DNA from: Hyunsoonleella aestuarii | GTDB lineage: Bacteria > Bacteroidota > Bacteroidia > Flavobacteriales > Flavobacteriaceae | Assembly: GCF_006148925.1 (NCBI RefSeq) | Contig: NZ_VAWB01000001.1 | Coordinates: 1,206,001-1,270,000 of the forward strand | Direction of reading: 5' to 3' | DNA length: 64,000 nucleotides | Part shown: piece after piece, positions 27,249-36,299 of the stretch | Numbering within the stretch: the first letter of the stretch is position 1 | Layout of the letters: each line of letters starts with the position of its first letter | Translations under genes and position numbers: made by a program | The notes under the pieces: generated by a model | What the model was told of the DNA's origin: nothing | What the model saw: only the letters and a program-made list of their open reading frames with translations | Databases searched by the model: none

Positions 27249-28268
27249 ATGAAAATAATAGTCCCCATGGCAGGCCGAGGTTCGCGCCTTCGCCCTCATA
27301 GTTTAACTGTACCTAAACCATTAATTCCTGTAGCTGGTCAGCCTATTGTTCACAGATTAGTTAAAGATATTGCCAAAGTATTAAAGCAACCTATTGAAGA
27401 AATTGCTTTTATTCTCGGTGACCCTGCATGGTTTGGAGATGAGGTTGTATCGAGTTTAGAAGAGCTGGCGCAAGATTTAGGAGCCAAAGCATCTATATAT
27501 CGTCAAGATAAGCCTTTAGGCACAGGTCACGCCATTATGTGTGCGAAGCCTTCATTATCTGGTCCAGCTGTAATTGCATATGCTGATACATTAATAAGAG
27601 CTCAGTTTGACTTAGACCCTAAGGCCGATAGTGTTATATGGACTAAAAGGGTAGATAATCCTGAAGCTTATGGTGTAGTTAAGCTTAATGAAGATGAGGA
27701 GATAATTGAACTTGTTGAAAAACCAGAATCTTTTGTGAACGACCAAGCTGTAATAGGGATTTATTACTTTAAAGATGTTGGCGTTTTAAAAGAAAAATTA
27801 CAAGAAATCCTTGATAAAAATGTTATGAATGGCGGGGAGTACCAAATTAATGATGGGATAAAACGTATGATGGCCGATGGCAAAATTTTTAAGACAGGTA
27901 CAGTAGATGAGTGGATGGACTGCGGAAATAAAGCAATAACCATTGAAACAAATCAAAGAATGCTGAGCTTTATAAAGGCTGATGGTGAAGAGCAGTTAAT
28001 AGCATCTTCTGCCAAGTTTGATAATTCTAATATTATTGAACCTTGTTTTATAGGAGAAAATGTTTCATTAAAAAACTCAACTATAGGGCCTTACGTATCA
28101 ATTGGTAATAATACATCTGTAGAAGATTCAATCGTTAAAAATAGCTTAATACAAAGCCATACTAGTATTAAAAATGCTAATTTAGATGAGGCGATGATTG
28201 GAAATCATGTGAAGTATGACGGCAATTACACATCAATAAGTATTGGAGACTATTCAATTTTGGAATAA
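27249..28268 (+). CDS. Sugar-phosphate nucleotidyltransferase with beta-helix tail
   Basis: 339 residues. The N-terminal Rossmann-like nucleotidyltransferase domain carries IIVPMAGRGSRLRPHSLTVPKPL (GxGxRxxPxT..PK) near residues 3-25, then a dTTP/UTP-type core with GTGHAI, and a C-terminal left-handed beta-helix (repeats such as IIEPCFIGENVSLKNSTIGP). It forms an NDP-sugar from a sugar-1-phosphate; glucose-1-phosphate is the likeliest substrate but is not proven. The acyl/acetyltransferase function of GlmU cannot be inferred. The gene lies 72 bp after dut, and upstream repeat debris separates it. Confidence 0.9.
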   Translation: MKIIVPMAGRGSRLRPHSLTVPKPLIPVAGQPIVHRLVKDIAKVLKQPIEEIAFILGDPAWFGDEVVSSLEELAQDLGAKASIYRQDKPLGTGHAIMCAKPSLSGPAVIAYADTLIRAQFDLDPKADSVIWTKRVDNPEAYGVVKLNEDEEIIELVEKPESFVNDQAVIGIYYFKDVGVLKEKLQEILDKNVMNGGEYQINDGIKRMMADGKIFKTGTVDEWMDCGNKAITIETNQRMLSFIKADGEEQLIASSAKFDNSNIIEPCFIGENVSLKNSTIGPYVSIGNNTSVEDSIVKNSLIQSHTSIKNANLDEAMIGNHVKYDGNYTSISIGDYSILE

Positions 28269-28285
28269 CTTTTGAAATAGAATTT

Positions 28286-28313
28286 CATGCCTAGGACAGT
28301 CGAAGCGTCTCAT
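28286..28313. repeat. Fragment of dispersed intergenic repeat
   Basis: CATGCCTAGGACAGTCGAAG followed by CGTCTCAT resembles the GACAGTCGAAGCG end of Bacteroidota intergenic repeats, between the nucleotidyltransferase and TPR genes. Confidence 0.4.
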
Positions 28314-28318
28314 TATTT

Positions 28319-29680
28319 ATGAAGCAAAAATCACACATATTAATTTTCTTTTTTGGATTGATATTCTTTCCTCAGCTTTTTCTTGCTCAAGTAGATTTCA
28401 ATAAACTACCTAAAGATGACTTGGGGGATGTAGAAGATAAGTTTCAAGAATTTTTTTACGAAGCACTTAAGCAGAAGGGGATTGAAAACTATGGGCGTTC
28501 AGCAGAAGCCTTATTAAAATGCATAGCATTAAATGATTCGGCCTCAGTATTATATTTCGAATTAGGGAAGAATTATAATAAACTCAAAAACTTTCGTTCT
28601 GCTGAAGAAGCGTTAAAAAAGGCGGTGAGCAAAGAACCAGACAACGAATGGTATTTAGATGAGCTTTATGGATTTTATGCAGAACAAAACGATTATGATA
28701 ATGCCATAAAAACTGTAAAGCAGTTGGTTAAATATCACCCCGACTATAAAGAGGACTTAGCTTCATTGTACATCAGGATAAAGAAATATGACAAAGCTCT
28801 TGAGCTTTTGGATGAGTTAGATGAAAACTTAGGGGTTTCGCTCACGCGAGACGCCATGCGTAATAAGATTTATAAATTAACGGGTAGAAGGAAAGACCAA
28901 ATAAGAAATCTTGAAAAGCGCCTTAATACAAACCCTAACAAAGAATCTAACTATTTGGCATTAATATTTAGATATAGTGAAAACAACGAGAAAGAAAAAG
29001 CTTTTCAAATAGCGAAAGAGTTATTGAAAATCAACCCCAATTCACAAGTAGTACATCTTGCATTGTATAAGTTTTATTTAGAGGATAACGATACCCATAA
29101 AGCTATAAACTCAATGAAAACTGTTTTAAGAAGCACTCAAATAAAACCAGATGCTAAGCTTAAAGTTTTAACCGATTTTGTAAATTTTGTAAAAAAGAAT
29201 CCTCAGTTTGAATCAGATCTTTTGGAGGCTACAGCATTAGTTTCTAGTAATAACGACAAAATGTCTTTAATTGAATTAGGACAGTATTACCTAACAAAAG
29301 GGGAGAATGAAAAAGCACTTTCGTACTTTGAAGAGGCCTATAAAATTGAACCAAATAATTTTCAAGTACTACGTAGTATTTTATTATTGAAAATAGACTT
29401 AAAGCAGTTTGAGTTAGCAAAATCTCAAAGTGAAGATGCACTTGTGAAATACCCATCTCAACCTTTATTTTATCTTATAAATGGTGTTGCATTAAATGAA
29501 TTAAATAATCCAAAAGAGGCCACTCAGGTTCTTGAAGATGGCTTAGATTATATAATCGATGACACTAAAATGGAAGGAGATTTTTATCTTCAATTGAGTA
29601 AGGCATACACATTATTAAACAATACTACAAAGGCTAAAACGTTTAGTGATAAAGCCAAACAGCTTCAATCTTCTAATTAA
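28319..29680 (+). CDS. Exported tetratricopeptide-repeat protein
   Basis: 453 residues. The signal peptide ends LFLAQ near residue 24, so the protein is exported. The rest is TPR helices (SVLYFELGKNYNKLKNFRSAEEALKKA; SLIELGQYYLTKGENEKALSYFEEAYKI). It has no catalytic domain and is expected to scaffold others in the periplasm or at the outer membrane. It lies 2 bp before the DUF4292 lipoprotein and then the EnvC-like gene, an apparent three-gene envelope unit. Confidence 0.88.
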   Translation: MKQKSHILIFFFGLIFFPQLFLAQVDFNKLPKDDLGDVEDKFQEFFYEALKQKGIENYGRSAEALLKCIALNDSASVLYFELGKNYNKLKNFRSAEEALKKAVSKEPDNEWYLDELYGFYAEQNDYDNAIKTVKQLVKYHPDYKEDLASLYIRIKKYDKALELLDELDENLGVSLTRDAMRNKIYKLTGRRKDQIRNLEKRLNTNPNKESNYLALIFRYSENNEKEKAFQIAKELLKINPNSQVVHLALYKFYLEDNDTHKAINSMKTVLRSTQIKPDAKLKVLTDFVNFVKKNPQFESDLLEATALVSSNNDKMSLIELGQYYLTKGENEKALSYFEEAYKIEPNNFQVLRSILLLKIDLKQFELAKSQSEDALVKYPSQPLFYLINGVALNELNNPKEATQVLEDGLDYIIDDTKMEGDFYLQLSKAYTLLNNTTKAKTFSDKAKQLQSSN

Positions 29681-29682
29681 AC

Positions 29683-30459
29683 ATGGATTTCTTAAAAAAA
29701 CATAGTTATATTTTATTAGTGATTTCAATTTTATTAGCGAATTGCAAGTCTTCCAAAACAATTAGTTCTGGTCATGCTAACTTTGATTTAAGTGCGAAAC
29801 AAGTCATTAAAGAGAACGCCAAAAAAACTCCAGATTTTAAAACTCTCGCCTCAAGAGTAAAAATAGATATTATTGAAGGTGAAAAAGTAAAAGGCTATAC
29901 TGTGAATATGCGATTGGAAAAAGATAAAAAAATCCTTTTAATGTCAACGCCTATTTCTATAGTCAAGGCACTTATTACACCAGATAAAGTAAGTTTTTAT
30001 AACAAGCTAGATAATACATTTTTTGAGGGCGATTATGCTTATTTAAGTGGATTATTAGGAACAGATTTAGACTTTCAAAAAGTTCAGAACCTACTTATTG
30101 GAGAGGCTTTGTTTAATTTAAAAGAAGAACCATATAAAGTTTCTATACATGAAGAGGCGTATGCGCTTCAACCAAAAAATCAACTCGATATTTTTGAAAT
30201 TTTCTATTTGTTAAACCCTTCTCATTTTAAAATTAAGTCGCAACAAATATCGCAGCCAAATGAGTTTAGACATCTACAAATTGATTATATAGCACATCAA
30301 GAAATAGAAAAACAGGTTTTGCCAGAACGTATTAAGGTAATTGCAGTTGAGGCCAATGAAGAAATGGTTTTGGATTTAGAATTTAAAGGAGTTTCTTTGA
30401 ATGAAAATTTAAGGTTTCCGTTTAAAATCCCTTCTGGGTATAATGAAATTAAACTTTAA
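29683..30459 (+). CDS. DUF4292 family lipoprotein
   Basis: 258 residues. Signal sequence with lipobox LLANC (Cys near residue 21), so lipidated. The mature part matches DUF4292, an all-beta fold I recall as related to LolA/LolB-type lipoprotein-binding half-barrels (FKTLASRVKIDI..KVKGYTVNMRLEKDKKILLMST). A role in moving lipoproteins or lipids between membranes is plausible but is inference. It is 2 bp behind the TPR gene and shares one base with the EnvC-like gene (TAATG), so all three are likely coupled. Confidence 0.85.
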   Translation: MDFLKKHSYILLVISILLANCKSSKTISSGHANFDLSAKQVIKENAKKTPDFKTLASRVKIDIIEGEKVKGYTVNMRLEKDKKILLMSTPISIVKALITPDKVSFYNKLDNTFFEGDYAYLSGLLGTDLDFQKVQNLLIGEALFNLKEEPYKVSIHEEAYALQPKNQLDIFEIFYLLNPSHFKIKSQQISQPNEFRHLQIDYIAHQEIEKQVLPERIKVIAVEANEEMVLDLEFKGVSLNENLRFPFKIPSGYNEIKL

Positions 30460-31682
30460 TGACGAAGCATAAATTCAGATATAAATTACCTTTTTTATTT
30501 TTCTTGATTTTCACCAGCCTACTTTTTTCTCAAAGTAAAAAGCAAACACAATTAGAAAACAGAAGGCAGGAATTAAGGCGAGAAATTCAAAAAATAAACC
30601 AACTACAAGCAGAAAACAAATCAAAAGAGAAATCTGAACTATCGTTAATCGAAGATTTTAATTATAAAATTAGTGTCTTAAATAATCTTATTAAAGTTAC
30701 AAACCAACAGGCAAACTATTTAACGCGAGAGATTAATTCTAATCAGAAAAAGATAACACTACTCCGTGATGAATTAAAACAGTTAAAGGAAGATTATGCC
30801 GCAATGATTGTAAAATCTTATAAAAGTAAGAATACTCAAAGTAGAGTGATGTTTTTATTGTCTTCAAACGATTTTAAACAAGCTTACAAGCGCTTACAAT
30901 ATATTAAGCAGTATACTAATCATCAAAAGCAGCAAGGCGAATCTATTAAGCTAAAAACACAGGAGTTGCAGGATGTAAACATATCATTGCAACAACAAAA
31001 AAAGGATAAAGACAAGTTAATTGCAGACAATAGAGCAACGCAAAAATCGCTAGAATCTGAAAGAAAGCAACATCAAGATTTGATGAAATCTATTCAATCT
31101 AATATTAGCAAATACACAGCAGAAATAAGAGCTAAGCAGCGAGAGGCGAATAGAATAGATAGAGAAATTGAAAAAATTATAAAAGCGGCAATTGCTCGTT
31201 CAAATAAAAAAGCAGGAAAGTCTGAAAGAGCAACCAGTTTTGCGCTAACTGCTGAAGAAAGAATATTAGCTTCAAACTTTATTGCAAACAAAGGAAAATT
31301 ACCTTGGCCTGTTGAGAAAGGATATGTTAAAGTAAGATATGGGTCGCAGCCACATCCCATTAATAAATCATTAACCATAAAGAGTAATGGCGTGCGTATT
31401 GCTACAGAGAAAGGCGCTAAGGCACGCGCTGTTTTTAATGGAGAAGTAATTGCCATTGTTACAATGAAAAATGTTAATCCGTTGGTAATGATTCGCCATG
31501 GTAATTACATAACTACTTATAAAAATTTATCTAAAGTTTATGTAAAAGAAGGCGACAAGGTAACGACCAAACAAGAGATAGGAGAAGTGTATACTAACAG
31601 CAGTGGCGAGTCTATTTTGAGTTTTGTAGTATCAAAAGAAAGCACCACACAAAACCCTTCCTCTTGGATTTATAAAATGTAA
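30459..31682 (+). CDS. EnvC-like murein hydrolase activator (degenerate LytM)
   Basis: 407 residues: signal sequence (to about residue 26), a long coiled coil (about 28-260) and a C-terminal M23/LytM domain (about 300-407). The catalytic zinc ligands look lost. The expected HxxxD near GVRIATEKGAK is absent, and the final HxH is replaced by ILSFVV; HLS before the turn is NLS. EnvC and similar proteins are inactive LytM domains that activate amidases, so this is probably an activator and not an endopeptidase. Co-encoded with TPR and DUF4292 proteins. Confidence 0.88.
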   Translation: MTKHKFRYKLPFLFFLIFTSLLFSQSKKQTQLENRRQELRREIQKINQLQAENKSKEKSELSLIEDFNYKISVLNNLIKVTNQQANYLTREINSNQKKITLLRDELKQLKEDYAAMIVKSYKSKNTQSRVMFLLSSNDFKQAYKRLQYIKQYTNHQKQQGESIKLKTQELQDVNISLQQQKKDKDKLIADNRATQKSLESERKQHQDLMKSIQSNISKYTAEIRAKQREANRIDREIEKIIKAAIARSNKKAGKSERATSFALTAEERILASNFIANKGKLPWPVEKGYVKVRYGSQPHPINKSLTIKSNGVRIATEKGAKARAVFNGEVIAIVTMKNVNPLVMIRHGNYITTYKNLSKVYVKEGDKVTTKQEIGEVYTNSSGESILSFVVSKESTTQNPSSWIYKM

Positions 31683-31895
31683 TTAAACCCGCACGACAAC
31701 AAAACCTCTGCGTGTTTTCTTGTAATGTTTTCCATTCCAAAAATAGTAGCTTTTTCCTTTTACACGAACAATTTTATGATGCTTAGGCGCACTTTTTATT
31801 ATAGTTACATTTGCTGGTCTTGTTGAAACATGTGTAGCACAAGATGATAAAGAAATAATAAAACATGCACAAAGTAGTATAACATAAGTTCTCAT
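31683..31895 (-). CDS. Small hypothetical lipoprotein
   Basis: 70 residues. The signal peptide ends with SLSSC (Cys near residue 19), a good lipobox, followed by about 50 residues rich in K, H, Y and R (RVKGKSYYFWNGKHYKKTRRG). I do not know the family with certainty. The strongly basic, aromatic tail may bind polyanions such as LPS or peptidoglycan, but that is a guess. It abuts the EnvC-like stop tail to tail. Confidence 0.7.
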   Translation of the reverse strand: MRTYVILLCACFIISLSSCATHVSTRPANVTIIKSAPKHHKIVRVKGKSYYFWNGKHYKKTRRGFVVVRV

Positions 31896-32042
31896 AATAA
31901 TAAAATTTAGGGTTTATTATTATAAGACCTTATTGTTTGAAAAAAGTTTAATTCAAGTCAAAAACGCTTAATGTTATGAGTTGTTGCTTCATGTTAAATT
32001 TTCAAAGAATTTAGTATAGAGAAGTTAGTTTCTTCAAGTAAT

Positions 32043-32552
32043 TTAAACAAACAAAGCTTTCAACTCAACAGCATCATTTGGTTTTATTTTTCCAGCTAAA
32101 AGCAAACTTAATTGTTTTCTTCTCAAAGCAGCATCATAGCGTTCTTTTTCTAAATCAGTTTCAGGAAGCACCTCAGGAACTGCTATAGGCCGTCCAGTTT
32201 CATCTACAGCAACAAAAGTATAAATAGCTTCATTGGCTTTAGTTCTGGCTCCAGATTCGCGATCCTCCATCCAAACATCGATAAATATTTCCATAGAAGT
32301 TTTAAAGGCACGAGACACTTTGGCTTCAACCGTAACAACACTTCCTAGTGGAACAGCTCGATTGAATGCCACATGATTAACCGATGCTGTTACAACAATA
32401 CGTCTACTATGTCTTCTAGCCGCTATACTCGCGGCTCTATCCATACGAGCAAGTAATTCGCCACCAAATAAGTTGTTAATCGGATTGGTTTCACTGGGTA
32501 AAACCATATCTGTCATTATGGTTTTGGATTGTTCAGGTGTTTTAGCTTTCAT
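32043..32552 (-). CDS. Acyl-CoA thioesterase (hotdog fold)
   Basis: 169 residues of the YciA/BACH-like acyl-CoA thioesterase family, which hydrolyses acyl-CoA to free CoA in the cytoplasm. NPINNLFGGELLARMDRAAS has the family N/D-GG-L signature with the catalytic Asp near residue 38, and the second half carries VTVEAKVSRAFKTSMEI. The preferred chain length is unknown. Transcribed alone from a -7 box at 32574-32581. Confidence 0.92.
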   Translation of the reverse strand: MKAKTPEQSKTIMTDMVLPSETNPINNLFGGELLARMDRAASIAARRHSRRIVVTASVNHVAFNRAVPLGSVVTVEAKVSRAFKTSMEIFIDVWMEDRESGARTKANEAIYTFVAVDETGRPIAVPEVLPETDLEKERYDAALRRKQLSLLLAGKIKPNDAVELKALFV

Positions 32553-32573
32553 ACCTTTTTTTTAAAGATGGCA

Positions 32574-32581
32574 CAAAGGTA
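32574..32581 (-). promoter_or_regulatory. Putative -7 box for the thioesterase gene
   Basis: TACCTTTG on the minus strand, a perfect TAnnTTTG, 21 bp before the ATG at 32552. No clear -33. Confidence 0.55.
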
Positions 32582-32638
32582 CTACCCTTTTAAGGATAAA
32601 TGAAGTAAAATAATTATGAAAAATTAAGTAGAAATCCT

Positions 32639-33979
32639 TTAGTTTTCAACTTTCACTAGAGAAAGTTTATCAACAAATTTAGAATATTCCTTCTCTACAA
32701 TGGCTTCTTTGGCAGTTTCTAAATTTGAAAATTTCTCATTGAATAAGTAATATTTTTGACTGTGATTATCAAAAAAGAAACCAATTTTAGTATGCCCTTC
32801 AGATGTCAATTTACTTAAAGCTAAATCTTTTTCAGTTTCATTCGAAAATGTTCCTATTATTGAATAAAAACCACTTTCCAAATTATCTGCACCTTTAATT
32901 ATTGGAATAATATTAGGATTAGAATCATTATTATAATTTATTTCGGCTTGACGTTCTTTACCAGGATTGGCATTAATATTTGCACTTGAAAACTGCTCTG
33001 TTTTATAAGTCGTTTTATTAATATTGGAAATGTTGGTATGCACTTTATTCAAGTTCTGTACCATTAACCAAGCATCTTGATTATGTGTTTTTTTTATATT
33101 TCTAAGCGCTTTTAAAGCTTCAATTCTGTTCTCATAACTTGCATAAACAACTTGATGTAAGCCATATTTATTAGCGCCAATTTTTCTGGCGGCATAGCCC
33201 TCAGATTTAAGTTGCTGAACTTTCTTGTTGCAGTTCTCTTCAATTCTAAATGCACCAGCAACAATATGGTAATTACCATTTTGTTTACTAACATTTAAGG
33301 TAATTGCTGGTATAGGATTTAAGCTAAATGTAGCTTCTTGTATTTTGGTCTCGAGTTGTTGTGTCGCTTGTTCTTGAGCCAAGTGATTATGTGTTTCAAT
33401 TTGGTTAACATAATATTTTGAAGCTCCAAAACCACCCATTGTTAAAGCTATTAAAGCAACGGCCGCATATTTAAAATAAGGTCTTGCTTTTCGCCTTTCG
33501 GGAGTAAGTGTTATAGGTGTAACTTTTTCAATCGCCTCAACAGTTTCCTTGTAGACCTCTCGTGTAACTTCTGGAGATTCGAATTTAGATAATCCAAAAG
33601 AATCAGTTAGGTAATTAAGGTGATAGGATGGGTCGAACAAAATTTTACCATCTTCGTTAAAAACAATGTCGCCAATATTTTTAAAAGTTAGTGTTTCGCC
33701 TTGTGTTAAATAAGCCTTTAATATTTTAACACGTTTCTCAATTTTTTTCGAAGCAACTTCAAAAGGAATTTTCTCTATTTCAGCAATATAATGAGCAAGC
33801 AAGCCGTCATTTTTTTGAATTTGCTCATTAAATGAAACTATTTTTTTTGGTGGATAAAACGCATTGGACGACTCGTCTATGGTCGCTGAAACACGTCTGG
33901 TTAAAAATGCTCCAAAGTTAGGAATAGTAACACATTCGTATCTGTAAAGTAAATCGCTTATGTAGGTTTCTAATTGCAT
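32639..33979 (-). CDS. SPOR-domain protein with HU-CCDC81-like N-terminus
   Basis: 446 residues. The N-terminal ~130 residues (YRYECVTIPNFGAFLTRR, FKNIGDIVF) match the HU-like domain pair of bacterial CCDC81-type proteins, apparently cytoplasmic. A membrane helix follows at about 168-188. The rest is periplasmic, with two SPOR-like beta-alpha repeats (NYHIVAGAFRIEENC and GFYSIIGTFSNETEKD). SPOR domains bind glycan strands lacking stem peptides at division sites, so it may link nucleoid or cytoplasmic signals to septal peptidoglycan. The first role is inference. Confidence 0.88.
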   Translation of the reverse strand: MQLETYISDLLYRYECVTIPNFGAFLTRRVSATIDESSNAFYPPKKIVSFNEQIQKNDGLLAHYIAEIEKIPFEVASKKIEKRVKILKAYLTQGETLTFKNIGDIVFNEDGKILFDPSYHLNYLTDSFGLSKFESPEVTREVYKETVEAIEKVTPITLTPERRKARPYFKYAAVALIALTMGGFGASKYYVNQIETHNHLAQEQATQQLETKIQEATFSLNPIPAITLNVSKQNGNYHIVAGAFRIEENCNKKVQQLKSEGYAARKIGANKYGLHQVVYASYENRIEALKALRNIKKTHNQDAWLMVQNLNKVHTNISNINKTTYKTEQFSSANINANPGKERQAEINYNNDSNPNIIPIIKGADNLESGFYSIIGTFSNETEKDLALSKLTSEGHTKIGFFFDNHSQKYYLFNEKFSNLETAKEAIVEKEYSKFVDKLSLVKVEN

Positions 33980-33984
33980 AAAAA

Positions 33985-33992
33985 CAAAGTTA
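33985..33992 (-). promoter_or_regulatory. Putative -7 box for the SPOR protein gene
   Basis: TAACTTTG on the minus strand (TAnnTTTG), only 5 bp before the ATG at 33979, so the transcript would be nearly leaderless. The divergent gap to dprA is 102 bp. Confidence 0.35.
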
Positions 33993-34081
33993 AAAAAATA
34001 TGCAAGCTGATAAAATTTAGGTATAAGTATTTATTAACAGTCTAAAAATTCTTTTCTTGTCATTGAAAACAACATTTTAAG

Positions 34082-35185
34082 ATGACAGAAACCAATTTGC
34101 TCCACAATTTAGCATTACAGCATGTATCCAATGTTGGAGATATTCTTGCCAAAAGACTCATTGCGCATTGTGGTTCTGCAGAAGCTGTTTTTAAAGAAAA
34201 AAAACAAGCTTTACTCAAAATTGATGGTATCGGAACAATTATTTTAAATGAATTGTTCAAAAAGAGTCATTTTGTTGATGCTGAAAAGGAAATGGATTTT
34301 ATTAATGATAATAAAATAAGCGTTTCGTATTTTCAAGATGATAGTTATCCTGAAAAATTAAAACACTGTATTGATGCACCCATTTTATTGTTTTCTTCTG
34401 GCAATGTTGATCTTAGAAATAAACATATTATTAGTATTGTTGGTACCAGAAAAATAACTTCTAATGGTATTGCCTTCTGTGATGAACTGGTTGAAGCTTT
34501 ATCGCCTTATAATCCTATAATTGTATCTGGTTTTGCCTACGGAACAGATATTACGGCACATAAAGCGGCTATTAAAAATAAACTTCAAACTATTGGGTGT
34601 TTAGCACATGGACTAAATCAAATCTACCCTAAAGTTCATAAAAAGTATATGGTTGAGGTTGAAAAGAATGGAGGTTTTTTTACAGATTTTTGGAGTAGTG
34701 ATAATTTTGATAGGAACAATTTTTTAAAAAGAAACCGAATTATTGCAGGGTTAAGTGAAGCAACTATAGTTATTGAGTCTGCTGAAAAAGGAGGAAGCTT
34801 AGTTACAGCAGATATTGCTAACTCGTATAACAGAGATGTTTTTGCTGTTCCGGGAAGAACTAAAGATAGCCAGAGTGTTGGATGTAATAATTTAATTAAA
34901 CATCAAAAAGCACATATGCTTACCACGCCTTTAGATATTCCATATATATTGAACTGGCAATTGGAAGAAAAAATAAAACCTGTAATACAAAAACAACTTT
35001 TTGTTGAATTAAATGATGTTGAAAAAATAATTTATAATTATTTAAAAGAAAACGAAAAGCAACAATTGGATGTTATTGCTATTAATTGCAATCTGCCAAT
35101 TTTTAAAGTGTCAAGTACTTTATTAAACTTAGAATTAAAGGGAATCGTTAGACCTTTACCGGGCAAACTTTTTGAAGTTATTTAA
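34082..35185 (+). CDS. dprA: DNA processing protein DprA
   Basis: 367 residues. An N-terminal helical/SAM-like region precedes the Rossmann domain, with SIVGTRKITSNG, VSGFAYGTDITAHKAA, GLNQIYPKVHK, and KRNRIIAGLS..VIESAEKGGSLVTAD; a C-terminal winged helix (DNA-binding-like, about 300-367) ends it. DprA loads RecA onto incoming single-stranded DNA during transformation. No com genes are in the window. Convergent with trpS across a 19-bp gap. Confidence 0.96.
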   Translation: MTETNLLHNLALQHVSNVGDILAKRLIAHCGSAEAVFKEKKQALLKIDGIGTIILNELFKKSHFVDAEKEMDFINDNKISVSYFQDDSYPEKLKHCIDAPILLFSSGNVDLRNKHIISIVGTRKITSNGIAFCDELVEALSPYNPIIVSGFAYGTDITAHKAAIKNKLQTIGCLAHGLNQIYPKVHKKYMVEVEKNGGFFTDFWSSDNFDRNNFLKRNRIIAGLSEATIVIESAEKGGSLVTADIANSYNRDVFAVPGRTKDSQSVGCNNLIKHQKAHMLTTPLDIPYILNWQLEEKIKPVIQKQLFVELNDVEKIIYNYLKENEKQQLDVIAINCNLPIFKVSSTLLNLELKGIVRPLPGKLFEVI

Positions 35186-35204
35186 GCTTACTTCTGAATA
35201 TTTT

Positions 35205-36173
35205 TTAATAACCAACCTTAGCTCTAACTCTATTTAAAACTTGCTCAGCTACTAACGTTGCTTTTTCAGCACCTACGGCTAAAGCTTTATCAATCTCAGC
35301 AAGATTATTCATGTAGTAATTGTATTTCTCTCGTTGAGCAGCAAATGTTGAAATAATAAGTTCAAACAAAGCCTGTTTAGCATGACCGTATCCATAGCCT
35401 CCGTTTTCATAATTTGCTTTCATGGTTTCAATTTGCGAATCAGTAGCCAATAACTTATAAATGGCGAAGCAATTACAAGTTTTCCAATCTTTAGGTTCTT
35501 CTAAGGGTGTGCTATCGGTTTGAATACCCATAATTTGCTTGCGCAGTTTTTTATCATCTAAAAATATATCGATGATATTATTTCTACTCTTACTCATTTT
35601 TTCACCATCTGTACCGGGAATAAGCATAGTGCTTTCCTGAATTTTCCCTTCTGGAAGGACAAAAGTCTCACCTACTTTAGCATGGAAACGAGAAGCAACA
35701 TCACGAGTCATTTCTATATGTTGTAATTGATCTTTCCCTACAGGAATAATATTAGCGTCATACAACAATATGTCTGCTGCCATAAGCATGGGATAAGTGA
35801 ATAAGCCAGAGTTTACATCTTCAAGCCTATCAGCTTTATCTTTAAAACTATGTGCCAATGTTAAGCGTTGGTAAGGAAAAAAGCAGCTTAAATACCATGA
35901 TAATTCTGTTACTTGTGGCACATCACTTTGCCTGTAAAATACGGTTTTATCAATATCTAAACCAAAAGCTAACCAAGCGGCGGCTGTAGAATAGGTGTTT
36001 GCACGAAGCACATCAGCATCTTTAATTTGAGTTAAGGTATGAAGATTAGCTATGAACAAATAAGAATCATTTTCTGGGTTTTCAGCCATTTTAATGGCAG
36101 GAATTATAGCTCCTAAAATGTTTCCTAAATGTGGTGTTCCTGTACTTTGTATACCTGTAAGTATGCGTGCCAT
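35205..36173 (-). CDS. trpS: Tryptophanyl-tRNA synthetase
   Basis: 322 residues, class I aminoacyl-tRNA synthetase charging tRNA-Trp. The HIGH-equivalent is TGTPHLGN (11-18) and the KMSKS loop is exactly KMSKS at 192-196. DQLQHIEMTRDVA is the conserved Trp-AMP pocket. Length fits the bacterial form. Likely single-gene transcript from the -7 box at 36191-36198. Confidence 0.97.
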   Translation of the reverse strand: MARILTGIQSTGTPHLGNILGAIIPAIKMAENPENDSYLFIANLHTLTQIKDADVLRANTYSTAAAWLAFGLDIDKTVFYRQSDVPQVTELSWYLSCFFPYQRLTLAHSFKDKADRLEDVNSGLFTYPMLMAADILLYDANIIPVGKDQLQHIEMTRDVASRFHAKVGETFVLPEGKIQESTMLIPGTDGEKMSKSRNNIIDIFLDDKKLRKQIMGIQTDSTPLEEPKDWKTCNCFAIYKLLATDSQIETMKANYENGGYGYGHAKQALFELIISTFAAQREKYNYYMNNLAEIDKALAVGAEKATLVAEQVLNRVRAKVGY

Positions 36174-36190
36174 AAGTTTGATATAAAGCG

Positions 36191-36198
36191 CAAATGTA
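36191..36198 (-). promoter_or_regulatory. Putative -7 box for trpS
   Basis: TACATTTG on the minus strand, matching TAnnTTTG, 17 bp before the trpS ATG. It lies just beyond the hairpin at 36217-36242. Confidence 0.5.
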
Positions 36199-36216
36199 AA
36201 TATAAGTTATGCAATA

Positions 36217-36242
36217 AAAAAAGTGGTATCATCCACTTTTTT
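36217..36242. terminator. Bidirectional-type terminator hairpin upstream of trpS
   Basis: AAAAAAGTGG-tatcat-CCACTTTTTT, a 10-bp stem with A- and T-runs on both sides. On the minus strand it would end transcripts coming from the decayed GlsB-like gene before trpS. Confidence 0.7.
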
Positions 36243-36299
36243 ATAATTATAGTTAGGGTATAATTGTTAAATAAGGTTTATTTTTTAAATAAAACAGCT

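Noticed and set aside
31094-31456. 120-codon minus-strand frame inside the EnvC-like gene
   Set aside because: Antisense to the conserved C-terminal domain; hydrophobic runs are the complement of Lys/Glu codons.
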